Positions 1-13,357 of a DNA stretch of 64,000 nucleotides are shown here, piece by piece; within the stretch, counting starts at the first letter, position 1; each line of letters opens with the position of its first letter. Position numbers and translations under genes: made by a program. The notes below the pieces were generated by a model. The model ran no database searches. It had not been told where the DNA came from and worked only from the letters and a program-made list of their open reading frames with translations. The stretch lies in NCBI GenBank assembly GCA_032209605.1, contig JASFXZ010000016.1, positions 16,244,001-16,308,000 on the forward strand, read 5' to 3'. The DNA comes from Mactromeris polynyma (lineage: Eukaryota; Mollusca; Bivalvia; Venerida; Mactridae).

Positions 1-554
1 TACAAAATATCTTCAATTAGACATATGTCAAAGTGACAACCGTGTATTAGTCACACACAAACTGTTTGTGTAGCGTTCCCTTCGAATAAATACGTAATCA
101 CATTGCAAGTGCATACTTTATCGTTTTCTTTTACTCAATATATTATTAAAATCTTTATAAGATTTCAATAACAGCACATTTTAGGCACCCTAAAATGCCA
201 AAGAAAGTTCCATTTCCATAGATAAGTTCATTGAATATACAGACAAAAAACAGACCACAAAATAAATGCAAAAACCTGCTTACTTGAAATCCACCGCTTT
301 TGGAGTAGCACTGGTGATGAACATATGGCGGTATACGTTAGATGGAAGACATTTCTTACATAACCTAACCAAAATTAATAGCCACCTAATTCATTAAACT
401 AATAAGGTAACCCGAGTTCTCCAAGAACTTTGCCCGACCCCATGAAATGTTGTGCAAAAAAATCATTAAGTCCAATCAAAAATTTCAAAATATATCGTTT
501 ACGGTAAAAAACTGTATCTAGGCAACACGAAAATATTAACACTACACAACTTAC
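1..554. other. Window edge: intron or 3' part of the GRASP gene, not resolved
   Basis: The GRASP reading frame leaves exon 8 through a good donor (GTAAG at 554-550), so this stretch should be intronic or contain C-terminal exons. A good minus-strand donor (GTAAGC) occurs near 290-297, preceded by a possible acceptor near 323, but the short peptide between them does not look like a GRASP tail and the phase is doubtful. I see nothing else. Confidence 0.4.
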
Positions 555-3500
555 CAGCTCCAGCGAAAGGAGATTGTGAAAAATTAGGGAGTGGTGCAGG
601 CTGGGAAGGCAGACCTGGTTGCCCCGGTAACGACTGACCACTTGTTGCTTGTGGAATTACTGGTATAGTTGGGATTCCTGCAGTAGACAGAGAATTGCAA
701 TTTACTCCATTTATATTCATCAAAAAATATATCTATAGAGTTCCACTCGCGGTTCAAGGCCAGCAATCAGAGTACCAGAATCGTCCACTATAAGATTGTC
801 GATTCGAGAATCATATTATCTAAACATGTGAAATACTTTTAGACAAAATAATTCACTATTCTTTAATGCCATGCACCGGGCAGGTAGGCACACTCTAACC
901 ATTATTTATCTAGCTGGCAGCTCTCCAACCGGTCTTATCAGAATGGATCCCTACCGAGATTTGAACCTTCGACCGTACGCTCCCAAGGTGGATGCCTTAA
1001 CCACTCAGCTAAAGGAGACAGTTTTATTGACCAATCAAGACACAAGGTTACTAACCAGTATTTAAAGAGAAATTTGCCATCCCTTGAGCCGCACCCATCA
1101 TTGCATTGTCCATACCAGTCATGGTAGACACACCAGCGTTAGTCATAGATGGCGGTACTTGACCCGACTTCGATGACGGGAACTGAGATTTTGGTATTCT
1201 GTGTAAGTAACCATAGCCAATGCCACAACCGAGGCTGAAATATTCAAACAAACATTCAAACATCAGTCATTAGTTTATATCATTAAAACACAGACAGTTT
1301 GAATAGTAACAATTAGAAGACAACCAAGCTTTACTTGTCCAAAATGTTCTACCCAAACAACTAAGTCAGTCAAGGTATAGAGTATAAAATCATGAGGGAT
1401 ATCTAATTTAGCCACAGGGCTATGCCCCCTTGGCTGGACTAAATTAAATACCCTAGTATTTTCTCTGTCTGTTTTATATCATAGGCCAAGCATAAAAAGT
1501 ATGTACATACAGCTGTTCCTCTTTCTCATGGGACGTCATGCAAATAAGCAGACATGACACGCACCGTGATTGTGAACCCCAGGATGTTGAACCAATCCTG
1601 GTAAGGTTTTGATATGAAACGGGTTTTTTTAATCAACTTTGTTACTCTAATAGCACTATGTCCTTTGATAAATAAGTCCCTCCCCTTTAGTTAACATTGA
1701 ATTAAGCTCCACCCCTAAACATGTAGCACTAAAAACTTCAAAGTAAACATACAAAACTATGTTACAATCATAACACATCATACATTTTCGTGAATTCCTA
1801 TTTTGACTTTTTTTCTCTTTCTTTCACTAATGCAATGTAACTTCAACGGGCAATAAGTAAGACAACATTTTTTAACATACCTTCCCTCTCCACCCCATGA
1901 TGTATTCGGTGTTATCGTGACCTCCCTACAGGAGTCACTACCACAATTGTACACATATAACTTGAGAGGTTTCCCCTCATGGGATTCTATCAATGTAAAT
2001 AAATCTTCCGACTGAAACAAGAGACACAAACACATATTGACTACTCATCATTATATCATCATCAAAGATTTGACACAAACACATATTGACTACTCATCAT
2101 TATATCATCATCAAAGATTTGACACAAACACATATTGACTACTCATCATTATATCATCATCAAAGATTTGACACAAACACATATTGACTACTCATCATTA
2201 TATCATCATCAAAGATTTGACACAAACACATATTGACTACTCATCATTATATCATCATCAAAGATTTGACACAAACACATATTGACTACTCATCATTATA
2301 TCATCATCAAAGATTTGACACAAACACATATTGACTACTCATCATTATATCATCATCAAAGATTTGACACAAAACTGTTGTCTCTGCATTTTGTTTATGG
2401 TCGTCATTGATTAAAAAATTTGCATATCGATGATATTGAATATTAAATTTTTATCTCCAATTTTGCTGAATGTTTATGAGTGCATCCCCTACATTTAATT
2501 AAATGTTCAACTTGCATTTTTATGATAACAAACTAGAGATTAAGTTGTTACCGTGAACACTATATAGACAAGACACATGTCATATAATGTACCGAACCGA
2601 ATATGCGTAAGACAGTACCGAACCAAACCCTGTGGAAAAAGAACCGAAAATAATCAAACTTTGGTTAATCGTGGCCGCCCTGGTATAACCCTTGATAAAC
2701 ATAGTCAAAGTAATGATTGTACACAACTCACCTCATGCAATACAGAGTCTGCACCAATAATATAGTCTATGTTTGAATTCAAACCTGCTAGATCAGCCGG
2801 GGAATTAGCTTGTACATCCTGGAAGGAAATAAGACAATTCAAAATATATGTAAGTGAATAACGTCATAAAATCGTTTAAAGGTAAGTTTCTGTTCTTTAA
2901 GACATACGCAATTCAAAACATATGTAAGTGAATAACGTCATTAATCGTTCAGAGGTAAGTTTCTGTTCTTTAAGACATACGCAATTCAAAATATATGTAA
3001 GTGAATAACGTCATTAAATCGTTTAGAGGTAAGTTTCAGTTCTTTAAGACATACGCAATTTAAAATAGATCGAAATGAATAACGTAATAAAATTATTTAG
3101 AGGCAAGTTTAGGTTCTGTTTAATAATCACATGATCAGTATAACTAATGGTATTCAAAATTTTAAAGATTACATCTTAACATTACATTAATTACAGGGCT
3201 TTTTTTCATTATAAAATTAGGTTCAGTAAAGGGGCCCATTACCAATCGACTGTAGTAAGTTTTTTCCCAATCTAAACCTGAAAAAATCCAAAAATTCGCA
3301 AGGGTTTGAAATGGAAATTATAGGTTTTAGGCTGGACCTTTGAAAAAGTATTATCATGAAGGATACTTGACCATGTATTGACCTGTACAAAATTCTTCAC
3401 AAGTAAATTTGCTGGAGTGCAACTTCTTGTGTAATAAATCCTGGTATTGACCTCATTAATGGGCAATAATTGTGCATTATCATTTACAATACAAAACTTG

Positions 3501-6500
3501 AGTATCCCACAGTTACTACTGTATAGCTCATGAGTGTCAATAAGAGCCCGGAGCAAGTACGTTACCGGTAACTTAAGCATCACCATCCGGCTACTTTTCT
3601 TATATGAATGATCATAATTAAGCAAAGTACCCACCAGATCCCGCCTACTTATGATGATTTCCCTGCTAATTCAAAAATTAGGGACACCCCTGATCACTTT
3701 CTTATGATCGCATGGAGATCATAAATATACATACCAACACATGCCAAACATTTTCATTGGCACCTTCGAAAGAACAAAACCTAAAAAATATAAAGAAATC
3801 ACAGTTACACATGTATCAATCATAGTCAACATATGTATTAAATTTTTATTTAAGACCATGTAACAAGGTTAAATTATGCTAGGAACTAGTCTGATGTAAA
3901 ACCTGATATAAAACTAGAAATGTGTGCTAAGGAAACAGTTGCCTCCCCTGTACTGATCAAGGGGGCATAACTCCGCTCTTATTAAATTAATCCAATCGAA
4001 AAATCCAAGGTATGTAATTCATGTGATGACTAATATTCATATTCTAATCAAAAAGTTTTGACATTGAGATATGAATGACACAAACTTAAAGACGTATTCA
4101 GGAGTTGCCATTGCGCAACTTTAATGCGCATGTTCTTTTTGAGTATATATATTATACCAAGTTGTAAGAAAATCTCTGCGCTAGAAAAAATATAGTAAAC
4201 TTGTTCCGATTTTGCTCTATATTCAGATGAAATATTCACGTTTTAATCTTCATTATCATAAAATCGAGCAAGGTGACCTATCATTTTTATTTCATATTTT
4301 GGTTAGATACATTACACTGATATAATATACAAAGTTTAAAGGAAATCTCTGCGTTAGAAAAGAAACGGCCTTATTGTAGGATACGTCTTTAAATCTGATG
4401 GTAGGACAAGGGTAAATCTAAACCCCACCCCCAATTGGTGAGGGCACACAGTCCCTTTTTTATAGCAGATTTGGGGCCGATATTGGGCCCCATTCCCCAA
4501 AGAAAAAAGTATATATTTCCCCTACTTAGAAAGTAAATTCCCCTTCGATAAAATTATTTTTAATTATTTCAAATTTGAGCCTTATAAATACCCCAATTTG
4601 GTGATTTACGACACAAATTTCCCCTATCAAAAAGTCCCAGCATACTTGTCCAAAAAATGCTGGCATACACCCTTTTATCTTAACTCATGTGGGTAAAAGG
4701 GCCTCAAGCTTACCGACATTGGCGTGTTTTAGGTTACATACCTTATGCTAACACCAAGCAGACCCTGGCCACCCCAGTTGTGACTGGGAGTGATGAAGAC
4801 TTCTCGAACAGACTGGGTCTTCGAACTATACACTGTCATCTGGACTGGTTTCTCTATATTAGACTTCAGTAATTCCTTCAGAGTGTCATTGTCCTTGTTC
4901 TAAAAATCGAAAACAAATATTCACTATGTTTGTACACAATCGCATGAGAAATAGCAACAAGGACATCAGTAATTACAAGACTGTCATATCTAGGGTTTGC
5001 TTAAATATAACAAAATTGCTGGGAAATTTTGAATAACATTTATATCTCAGTATGTTTGCCTGTGAAATAGTCTTAAACATTCAACAAACGCAGCAAATTT
5101 GAAAGGACATCATACATTACAGGACAGTCATGCCTAGGTTTTGCTTTTATATTACAGCAAAGTTCCTGAGAATTCTTAAATAATTAAACATTTATATCTC
5201 CAATATGTTTGTCTGCGAGTGTCCCAACAACAATTTTCAAAACATGGGGAGATGGTATCTGCTTGAAGTATGTATACTCCTACCATATAGTGATAGCTCA
5301 CTGTAGACTAGTGGCCATATCTAGTTACCCTAATCTGACATCAGGCCAATAACTTGAACAAGTTCTGTAACTTCTCTAGCTTATGAATCCAGGCTAAGGC
5401 AACAGGGGTTCTGAATCTCAATGGTCATTTTGATACTATTTAATGAATTTTACCATTTTGTAGTCGAGATACCTATAGTTTAAAGCCAAAACTCTAAGGG
5501 TCAAAGTATGACCTTTTGGAAATTCCAGGGGTCAAAGTATGACCTTTTGGAAATTCCAGGGGTCAAAGGATCAAATGGAACCCCTGGGCAAAGGTACTAC
5601 TAGTCCGGTTTTTCAAAATGTGGTATGATGCAGCTAAAGATTGAATCCAGAACTTCTGCCACTTAGACATGAGACTGTTGCCTCAACATCTGGTAAATAA
5701 TTCTTGGAAAAATAGTATCGTCATCATACTTACCAATCTTGTGTTACCGATAGCAACAATGAAGTCAAAGAAGGCTTCAAGTCCCGCAGTATGACCGGGT
5801 GAGTTATCCTGCACCTGAAAATGGAAGATAATTATATATATTACAAAAAAAATATGTTCATTGAAATTTGAACAACTTTTTACACTCTCTGAATATTACT
5901 TTATTTTGGGAAAAAATGATGATTAAAGTCAGCGTTTTTTCCCCTGAAAATGAGGCCGAAATTGAGTCCCATTCACAAGCACCAAAAGTATGTTTTTTTC
6001 ACAAAAATCAGGCTTAAAATTCACAATTCATGCCGCTTAATATTTTCAGGTTTTTGTTTACGAATGTTGATCAATCCGACTAACAGTATTTTTAACTGCT
6101 ATAGATTAATACACTGCTAGTCTGTAGTGACTACATGAGGTCATGGAAATCAGTATCTTTTTATTTTAAACAAACTACGATTTTCACAATTATGGGCAAT
6201 TTGACGTTATTTTCACAATTCTATGGGCGCTGGCCCCATTAACAAAAGGGTGGAAAAAAACACTGATAGTCACTTGAACTTCTCTGTAAATAGCGTTTCA
6301 ATTCAAATCGAAAATTAAACTTGTATTACTGCCATTTTTTACTGCAGTTGCATGGAAACCAAGTCTACTACAAAGATATTCGGTTACATAGTAATTTGCA
6401 GAAACCACAAGTTCTAATCTCTGTGGAAAGTTCTGAACTACCAAGCATTCTAAACATGAAATACAACCTGACTAGTAGTGGGCAGCTTATCAGATGGGAC

Positions 6501-7372
6501 TCATTACTAATACACATTAGAGTCTTGTCCGTTGTTTCGTTATCTTATCGTGTCACGAAATATTAGTAAATATATGCGAGTGACCATGCACAAATGCGCA
6601 GTAGTGATTTCCAACAATAGGAGTATATTAACTTTATGCGTACCATCCATTCTTAAGTTGTTATGATATAACCAAACTATGTCATTCTCAAATCCGCTTT
6701 GAAACACTAAATATAGCAAACGTCAAATGTTGCGTCTGTTTTCCTACTAATAAACATCTTGAGACAGTAGTTACTATCGGTGGGCTGAATTAGTCATTTA
6801 GTGACAAGAAAAATGGCTGACATTGGTGGACCATATTCTATGCGAGGTTTTGTAGGACTTATTTCTTAATCGTAAAAGATTAAAGAATCCCAACCGATGG
6901 GCAGAAACTAGACATGCATAAACGGTTAGTGTATTTTTCATAGCACATATCCACCATAGTGTTTGCCTTTCATGCACAACGCTAACCATGGCACAATGAA
7001 GCGTTACGCAGACAACAGACATCATCCACCTGACCTTGTAGGCTTGTTGAACATGACAATATACACACAGCAAACCACTTGCTCCTAGTTCAGATCATTA
7101 AAATTATTTTAACTTTTTCAACCATATCTCTACGTAAAATGGACAAAAAAGAGGCACTGACTGACCCTGCAAACTTTTTGTGTATATCACTATCAGTATT
7201 GAACACAGGTCAGTGCATGCGTAAACAAATGTTGAAATAATATTTTGTGGCAGAAATTTCCTGTCAAGATGTGAAAGGTTAATGTCACGCCCGTGGGTGA
7301 CTGACATACCCGCAATACGTGATATCCTTCCGTTCCTCCACCGGGAACCTCCGTACTTTGTGCACCTCCCAT
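555..7372 (-). CDS. GORASP2: Golgi reassembly stacking protein, GRASP55/65 family (3' end unresolved)
   Basis: Peripheral Golgi membrane protein that tethers cisternae through oligomerising PDZ-like domains (family knowledge). Eight exons with GT-AG borders and consistent phases: 7310-7372, 5734-5814, 4742-4899, 3735-3780, 2732-2818, 1881-2011, 1056-1234, 555-677; together about 289 residues. Exon 1 reads [20 protein letters not shown]; Gly2 fits the N-myristoylation site of the family and decides the start. PDZ1 covers roughly residues 15-105 ([19 protein letters not shown], then [13 protein letters not shown]). PDZ2 covers roughly 110-200 ([16 protein letters not shown], then [20 protein letters not shown]). 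The SLGCG junction across exons 6/7 matches the family. Exon 8 ([15 protein letters not shown]...) begins the Pro/Ser-rich tail. Vertebrate GRASP55 has about 450 residues, so C-terminal exons are missing; none in 1-554 is convincing. Introns carry a SINE and two tandem arrays. Orthology to vertebrate GORASP2 rather than GORASP1 is inferred from the tail; many invertebrates have one gene for both. Confidence 0.93.
876..1022 (-). repeat. tRNA-derived SINE fragment
   Basis: Read on the minus strand it begins with a tRNA-like head carrying an A box (TAGCTGAGTGGTTAAGGC) and a B box (GGTTCAAATCTC), followed by a short unrelated body. It fills much of the intron between GRASP exons 7 and 8. It resembles the leucine/serine tRNA class only loosely and is too divergent to be a functional tRNA. 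Confidence 0.6.
2023..2373. repeat. 49-bp minisatellite, 7 near-identical copies
   Basis: Unit starts GACACAAACACATATTGACT; seven complete copies occupy 2023-2365 with a partial eighth. The array ends 11 bp from the 3' splice site of GRASP exon 6, so the intron's branch point must lie in repeat sequence or in that short gap. Confidence 0.95.
2835..3117. repeat. 73-74-bp tandem repeat, about 4 copies
   Basis: CAATTCAAAA recurs at 2835, 2909 and 2982, with a diverged form at 3056. The last copy is clearly degenerate. The array starts 17 bp upstream (in the transcript sense) of the first base of GRASP exon 5. Confidence 0.85.
4433..4680. repeat. C-rich dispersed repeat (family G-like)
   Basis: Runs such as TTTCCCCTA, GGGCCCCATTCCCCAAAG and CCCCAATTTGG are shared in style with 31236-31560, 43375-43720 and 46308-46618. 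It lies in the GRASP intron between exons 3 and 4. No coding potential. Confidence 0.4.
5403..5586. repeat. Family E element, copy 1
   Basis: Begins CAGGGGTTC and ends GGAACCCCTG, forming short terminal inverted repeats. The interior contains AAATTCCAGGGGTCAAAG, doubled here by a short tandem duplication. Related copies lie at 44588-44762, 47256-47449 and 49062-49241. It sits in the GRASP intron between exons 2 and 3. Confidence 0.7.
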
Positions 7373-7620
7373 GACAGGACTAAATTACCAGGAATCAATC
7401 AATATTGAGCCGGCAAATACTTTCTCAACTGAACGTGGCAGACAAGTGAATTTTGGGAAACTAAAACATCCGGTGACAAGTGTTGTACACGACGGTATTC
7501 GTATTTTATTCGGTCGAATTATTACTGTATGCAGAGTTATTGTTCGTTGCTCTCTCATTGGTATGCAGACGAAACGGCCCACATTACTGGACGAACCGGC
7601 CCACTTTATTTACTAGATTT
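7373..7620 (-). promoter_or_regulatory. 5' flank / probable promoter of the GRASP gene
   Basis: Sequence upstream of the GRASP ATG. ATTGG at about 7557-7561 reads as a CCAAT box on the minus strand, roughly 190 bp before the start codon. No TATA box is obvious. The short open frames here show no family resemblance. Assignment is by position and one motif only. Confidence 0.3.
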
Positions 7621-8777
7621 GTTGATGCTATACCTTTATTTAACTTGATTATTTGACGTTTTGTAGTAAAGTTTATGTAATGTTTAGTGTTCAGTTACTT
7701 TGAATCGATATACGGAACGCATAAAATGTTTATATCAGTCGTTTCATAGGACAATTTTTTTTTTATTGTTAATAACAAATCTTAAACTGGTTAATCAAAC
7801 TGACCGAACTACCTCCAGGTGTGGTTTGTCTGATTTGATTTATCCGATTAATCGATAATCGAATACTAGTTAAACCAAAATGGTGGACTGATTTTATGGC
7901 GGGTGACCCGTGTCACTCATATGTGGGGCAATGTTTAAAAACAAAGAGGTCAAACGTATCTCTGCTATATCAAAACATGGCTTTAAAATTGTCCACTCTG
8001 TTACGTTGCAAAACAGAAGTTACATAATTCTCAACTCTGATTTTCTTATCACGCACCAATGTGTCTGCAACCACAGGACTGCTAGCGTCGTAGCGGTTAA
8101 AAGTGCAGTAAAGGGAATTAGATCTAGATGCGACTGACACTGTAAGCTCGTGCACAATCAAAATCATGTGGGCCATTTTTCTTCGACTAAACCAAAGACC
8201 TAAATACCATATTTAGGTCTTTAATCCGGGACTGAATATAATGTTTGTTACTATGCAGTACAGTGATGTAGTGAAAATGTATGAACTAGAGTAATCAAAC
8301 ATATTGTGCGATAACAGAGTTGTCCATTCTGTGTACATGTATTATTGATAGAATATAAGTAAAACTTACATAAAACTTAACAGGAGTAATTTTCTGTTCT
8401 AACAACTACACAACAACTGTACATATGTTTTGTTTAATTTTTAGATGTTATCAAACTTCAAGATAATATCTAAATTGTAGAAGTAAAGGGAGGTAATAAA
8501 ATTATTAAAATTGAGATTTATGTGTAATGCTATCAATGATAATAAAATTAAATGAATCGAAATAAATAATGATAAGATTAGTGTAAATATATGTGGTGTT
8601 ACATAAATTAGATAATTTGAAAAATATCTATATTTTTGTATTAATGTTTTTTATTATTGAGTACAAATATGTTTATTTTTTTATATTTTGTGTTTCTTTT
8701 TTTACAAATCCCATTTAATATGCAGTGTATAGTTCCCATTATATATTAATTGACTTGATTGTTTTATTTAAAATATA
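7621..8777. other. Intergenic, no gene seen
   Basis: AT-rich spacer between the GRASP promoter and the Tc1 element. The only clear structure is a 29-bp palindrome at 8194-8222 (AAAGACCTAAATA, 3-bp loop, TATTTAGGTCTTT), whose core recurs at 57385-57403. Open frames here are short and resemble nothing I know. Confidence 0.5.
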
Positions 8778-10276
8778 CTAGCGGAAAAAAGAAACTGTGC
8801 ATGTGTAAAATGTTCATATATCCTTCAATTTTATAAATTAAAGCTTGAAACTTTACACAGGTAAGTTGTGTATCCCTCTCGGTCATTTACACTGGCCAGT
8901 GCATGAGTTGCACGGGTAGTTTGCCTGTCAGGCTAACGTCTTCTTTTTCACGTTTTTTTCGTGCAGCAGTCAATTGCAAACACGTTTGTCGCCTAAACCT
9001 GTGTTAAAACATAGTGTTGTTACATGTAAGACACAAAACCAGGATAATTTTGAAAAACGTCGTTGATACGCCATGCCAAGGTTGAATGAAACTGACAGAT
9101 GCCGCGCCGTAGGCATGATTGAAGCTGGTGTACGTCATACTGACGTTGCCTGACAATTTGGCGTTCACCGAAATACTGTAGACGCCTTGTGGAGACGGTA
9201 TCAACAGTTTGGGGCAACCAGAGACCGGCCTCGATCAGGACGTCCACGCGTAACGTGTATTCGCCAGGATACGTACATCCGGGTGGTTCATCTTCTTGAC
9301 CGACTCAGAACTGCTTCTTTGACGGCTAGAAGTATTCCTGGCCTTAGAAGAATCAGTCCCCGAACGGTACGTAATCGATTGCGTGAACGAGGCATACGTC
9401 CACGACGTCCTGCCATACGTCCTGTTCTGCAGCAACGTCATCATGTAGCACGTTATGCCTGGTGTAGAAGACACATACACTTCACGCAACAGGACTGGGC
9501 ACGTATTCTTTTCACGGATGAGTCCAGGTTCCATCTCGACAGCAGCGACGGCCGTTCTAGAGTGTACCGTCGTGTTGGTGAACGTTTCCATGACAGTTGT
9601 GTGATTGAACTACGTCCATTCGGCGGAGGTAGTGTCATGGTGTGGGGTGGCATCTCATCCCGTGGTAGAACAGCACTTGTGGTTGTAGACGGCACACTTA
9701 CAGGCATCAGATATCGTGACGAAATCATACGGCCTCACGTCCTTCCATTTGTGCAGCAACGTAACGCCACGCTGCAACAGGATAACGCTCGCCCGCACGT
9801 CGCGCGGGTCGTCACCGACTTTTTGACCCAGAACAATGTGAATGTGCTGCCCTGGCCTGCAATATCACCGGATTTGTCGCCTATAGAACACGTGTGGGAT
9901 GAGATGCAGCGACGGTTACGTGGCCTCCAAAATCAGCCGTTGACGTTACCTGACCTATCACGTGCGCTTGTCAGAATCTGGAATGGTATTCCCCAGGCAT
10001 TTTTCAGAACACTTGTCACATCAATGCGGCGTCGTTGTCAAGCATGCATCGATTCCAATGGTGGACATACACGGTATTGATGAGCTGAACTTTGTTTAGA
10101 GAACGTCTTTGAAAACTGATCTCTATCTAAGACGCAGCTGATTCAATAACCATATCAATTGAGCTGGTGTTAAATAAAGGTAAGATAAAACCCTGTTGAA
10201 ATTTTTATTGCGATTCCTTACATACCTCCTAAGTTATAGCATATTATACACATGCACAGTTTCTTTTTTCCGCTAG
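8778..10276 (+). mobile_element. Tc1-type DNA transposon, nearly intact
   Basis: 1499-bp element flanked by TA on both sides (8776-8777, 10277-10278). Terminal inverted repeats of at least 30 bp (8778-8807 and 10247-10276) start CTAGCGGAAAAAAGAAACTG and are identical over those 30 bp. It carries one transposase frame (9073-10080) on the plus strand. GC content and codon use are clearly higher than in the surroundings. Identical termini and an almost uninterrupted frame indicate recent insertion. Confidence 0.93.
9073..10080 (+). pseudogene. Tc1/mariner transposase, DD34E, with one premature stop
   Basis: Cut-and-paste transposase of the IS630-Tc1-mariner superfamily, about 335 residues. The ATG at 9073 opens an N-terminal helix-turn-helix region. 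Codon 27 (9151-9153) is TGA where a CGA arginine codon would be natural, a typical C-to-T change. The frame then runs open to 10080. A second helix-turn-helix (TARSIPGLRRISPRTVRNRL) and the catalytic motifs FTDESRF, QQDNARPH and SPDLSPIEHVWDEM follow. There are 34 residues between the second D and the E. An internal ATG at 9187 would skip the first DNA-binding part, so the copy is probably inactive unless read through. Confidence 0.9.
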
Positions 10277-13200
10277 TATATATTAATTTTAAAAGTACTG
10301 TATATATGGTGAAGTTCATGATGTGAGAATGTTGGCAGATTCTGTGAATTCAAGGAAGTGGTGAAAATATCTGACTGTTAAAATTTCCGCGTTCACAGAA
10401 GACAAGTGTATTTTTTCTTGACTATTCAATGCATGTACTCATGTTGGTGATTGGCAAATATTTCTGCTCGCAAAACATCGGAAATGGCAGATTTGACGTA
10501 TTCTCACGTAGGGGTGACAAATGCTGTCATTGGGCATGTTCGCAGCAAGGGAGGTGCATTTTGCTTTTAAAGTCATATAAATATTCTTTTTTCGTCTTGT
10601 TCATATGTGTGGAAAAATAATGATACGGTTGTATGAAGTAAAAAAGAACACAAATAAACTACTGGCCCTTTTTATGAACGCAGGGTATACTAAAATGCTT
10701 GTCATCAGAATAAATAACTGAATGTTGCCATTGATTTTAAGCAGAAATTATGCATTGTTAAGATCAAATGTTGTGAAAACGCATGGTTGACGAAGCTATT
10801 GATATTTTCTTGTATCATAAAGGGTTAAGAAAAAAAATTTGTAGGGTCGAAATCCCTGATGTCTTTGTGTCATCAGAATCCAAATCATTTACGAGTCCAG
10901 CTATTAAATCCAATCTAGGATCATCATATTGAGATGTAAGTGGGTATTTTAAATGCATATTTTATTGCAATATATGCTGCTTTTCAATGACAACAGTCTT
11001 TTTTCCTGTGATTGAAGGGTACTAATAAATTTTACACAAATTATTTTTAAGTTTCAGGCGTAATTATTAACAGAAATGCCCAAAAACATACAATTAAAAC
11101 AAATCACTCGTGAATACATTTTAAAAACCGTAATGAAGATGTTGCATTTGTTTTGGTATGTTTAAATCATTTATGAGATATGTATTGTCATTTACGGGAC
11201 AATATGAAAACTGTTTTATTACACTTGTATTATAACCTAGATGTCAATTTGACCACAACTGTGTGTATATTTAAGGTTGTCACGGTGTAAGAAGCCAGGA
11301 ATATTTTTATTTCCATTGCCACTTTGTTAAACAGTATGATTGAAAGATTGAATATTAATTAAAGTTACAAACATTTCTATTTGGAGTTATTGTATTTTGT
11401 TCCTTATTCAAGCTGATGACATTTCATAGACAGCTGTGTGGTAGATTCAATATATCCAAACTATAGTTAAATAAAACAAGTCATTTTATAGCCACCGTTT
11501 TGTGCTAAAGCATGCTTAATAACTAAACTTTAAAGGGTCAGTCTCGAAAATGACGAAAAAAAAATAATGATACCGGTCATATGTATGACGTCATATTTCT
11601 GAAACAAGATAACTTGTACATGTACTCATAAAACATAGTATTTAGTATCATATTAAATTTTGTTGAAATGCGCAAAAAATCGCGACATTTTGCCCTTTCA
11701 TCGCAATATTTTTCTACATTACGCATTTTAGGCACTTCCTAAAATTCACTTGATTTACATTTTGTTCGTATTAGTCGTATTTTGTTCAATTTAGCCCCAT
11801 TTCGACCGCAAAATGTAATATTCTAACATATATGATATTCAATTGCACAATAATTACCAAAAGTCACTACATTTTGCCCTTTAATTGCAACATTTTGCCT
11901 CATTTTGCTACATTACGCATTTTAGGTACACTGTAGGCAAACGATGATTTCTGTATATGATCTGATAGTATAAAATAAAAATGGTCTTGGAGTTGAAGAC
12001 AGGTATGATTCAATGCCAAAGATTTTTTTTTTAATTCTGTAAAAGTTACAATTAGTTATAGTCTTCCATAAAAATGATGTCCCTTAAAGTCTTTGTTCTG
12101 CCCATTGTTTGTCTATGCATATTAGTTGGGTTGTTCATTGTTAGTTTTATTAATCGGCCATCCTCTTTTCTATGCATTATGTACAGGTCATATGCATCGG
12201 TTGAATTTCTCCAGGCTTCTTTCCTTGTTATGACAGCATTTCATAAAATGAACGCAGGGCTGGTTCCCTTTCGTTACTGTCTTTGAGGCAGAGAACCAGT
12301 ATACAAACGAGGCGGTCAATACACTCGTTAGCGACGCGAACTGTGAGCGGCTTCCCTTAGCCGTACAAAACTGTTTCACATCAGCACTAAAATGGGATAA
12401 AGGGAGATAACTCACAACAATCTCACATACTGAAGTAGTCAAATGCTTTCCTGGATAATAAAAAGGCAACATTCATTCATCAATTTTTAACAGAAAACAA
12501 CCAGTTTTTGTAATGTATCATAATTTATTTTTAAATCAATATTTTACACAATATTTGCATATTATGTCCGCAAAATAATGAATAAATTCAGACATTGTCA
12601 ACAACAATGGATAAATCAATAATTGGTAGATAATAAGCAAAAACATGAGGCATGATATTATATACAAATATACCAAACATAATTATGTAAATACAATTAG
12701 TTCTAAACTCGGGTGTGATAAATGTTATATCATATACAAAACAAGTCGATAAATCCTGTATTGACACCAAATGTCATTTAAATAAACAGTTATGAAAACT
12801 AACAATACATGTGTACTGTTAAGAGATGTATGGCGTTAGTATAATGTTTACGACCAGTCTAAAGAATTGACGGAAAAAAATGTTTGTTTACTTTTGTTAT
12901 TTTAGGAACTATTTTAAGTTGGAATAAACTTTTATGTATCAATAATATTCTTCTACAATAGTCTGCATTCACAGTTGATTGACAGCAAATTGTAGCATTA
13001 CCATCCTGGCAGTATATAGAGCATCTGGTGTAAAACCATAGTATCCTTGTTCCAGTATAGGTTAATAAAATAGTTCTGCATCAACCCCACAATATGTCAC
13101 CAATAGAACGAAAATGTAAGTAAAACTAACAAAAATTGTTCATTCATCGACAAGAATTGTTCCTATAGTTCTATAACAATTATACTTTACACAAAACCCT

Positions 13201-13357
13201 GATTAACTTCAAACACTTATAACAGTACAATCTGCTGTTCCAGCAAAAACAAATAAGGGGGAAAATGAGACATAATATTCAAATATATTCGATTACCATG
13301 GTAACATTAACTCGAGACCATTTTTGAACCGACATTCAGTGACAATTGATGGAATAA
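10277..13357. other. Intergenic, no gene seen
   Basis: AT-rich sequence without recognisable coding regions. One imperfect direct duplication is visible: CATTTTGCCCTTT followed by ACATTACGCATTTTAGG at about 11688-11733 and again at about 11871-11928. The remaining open frames are under 100 codons and resemble nothing. Confidence 0.5.

Noticed and set aside
280..325. Ninth GRASP coding exon
   Set aside because: A donor and an acceptor-like AG are present, but the in-phase peptide does not look like a GRASP tail.
9235..9728. Minus-strand genes opposite the transposase
   Set aside because: Shadow frames of the GC-richer Tc1 transposase.
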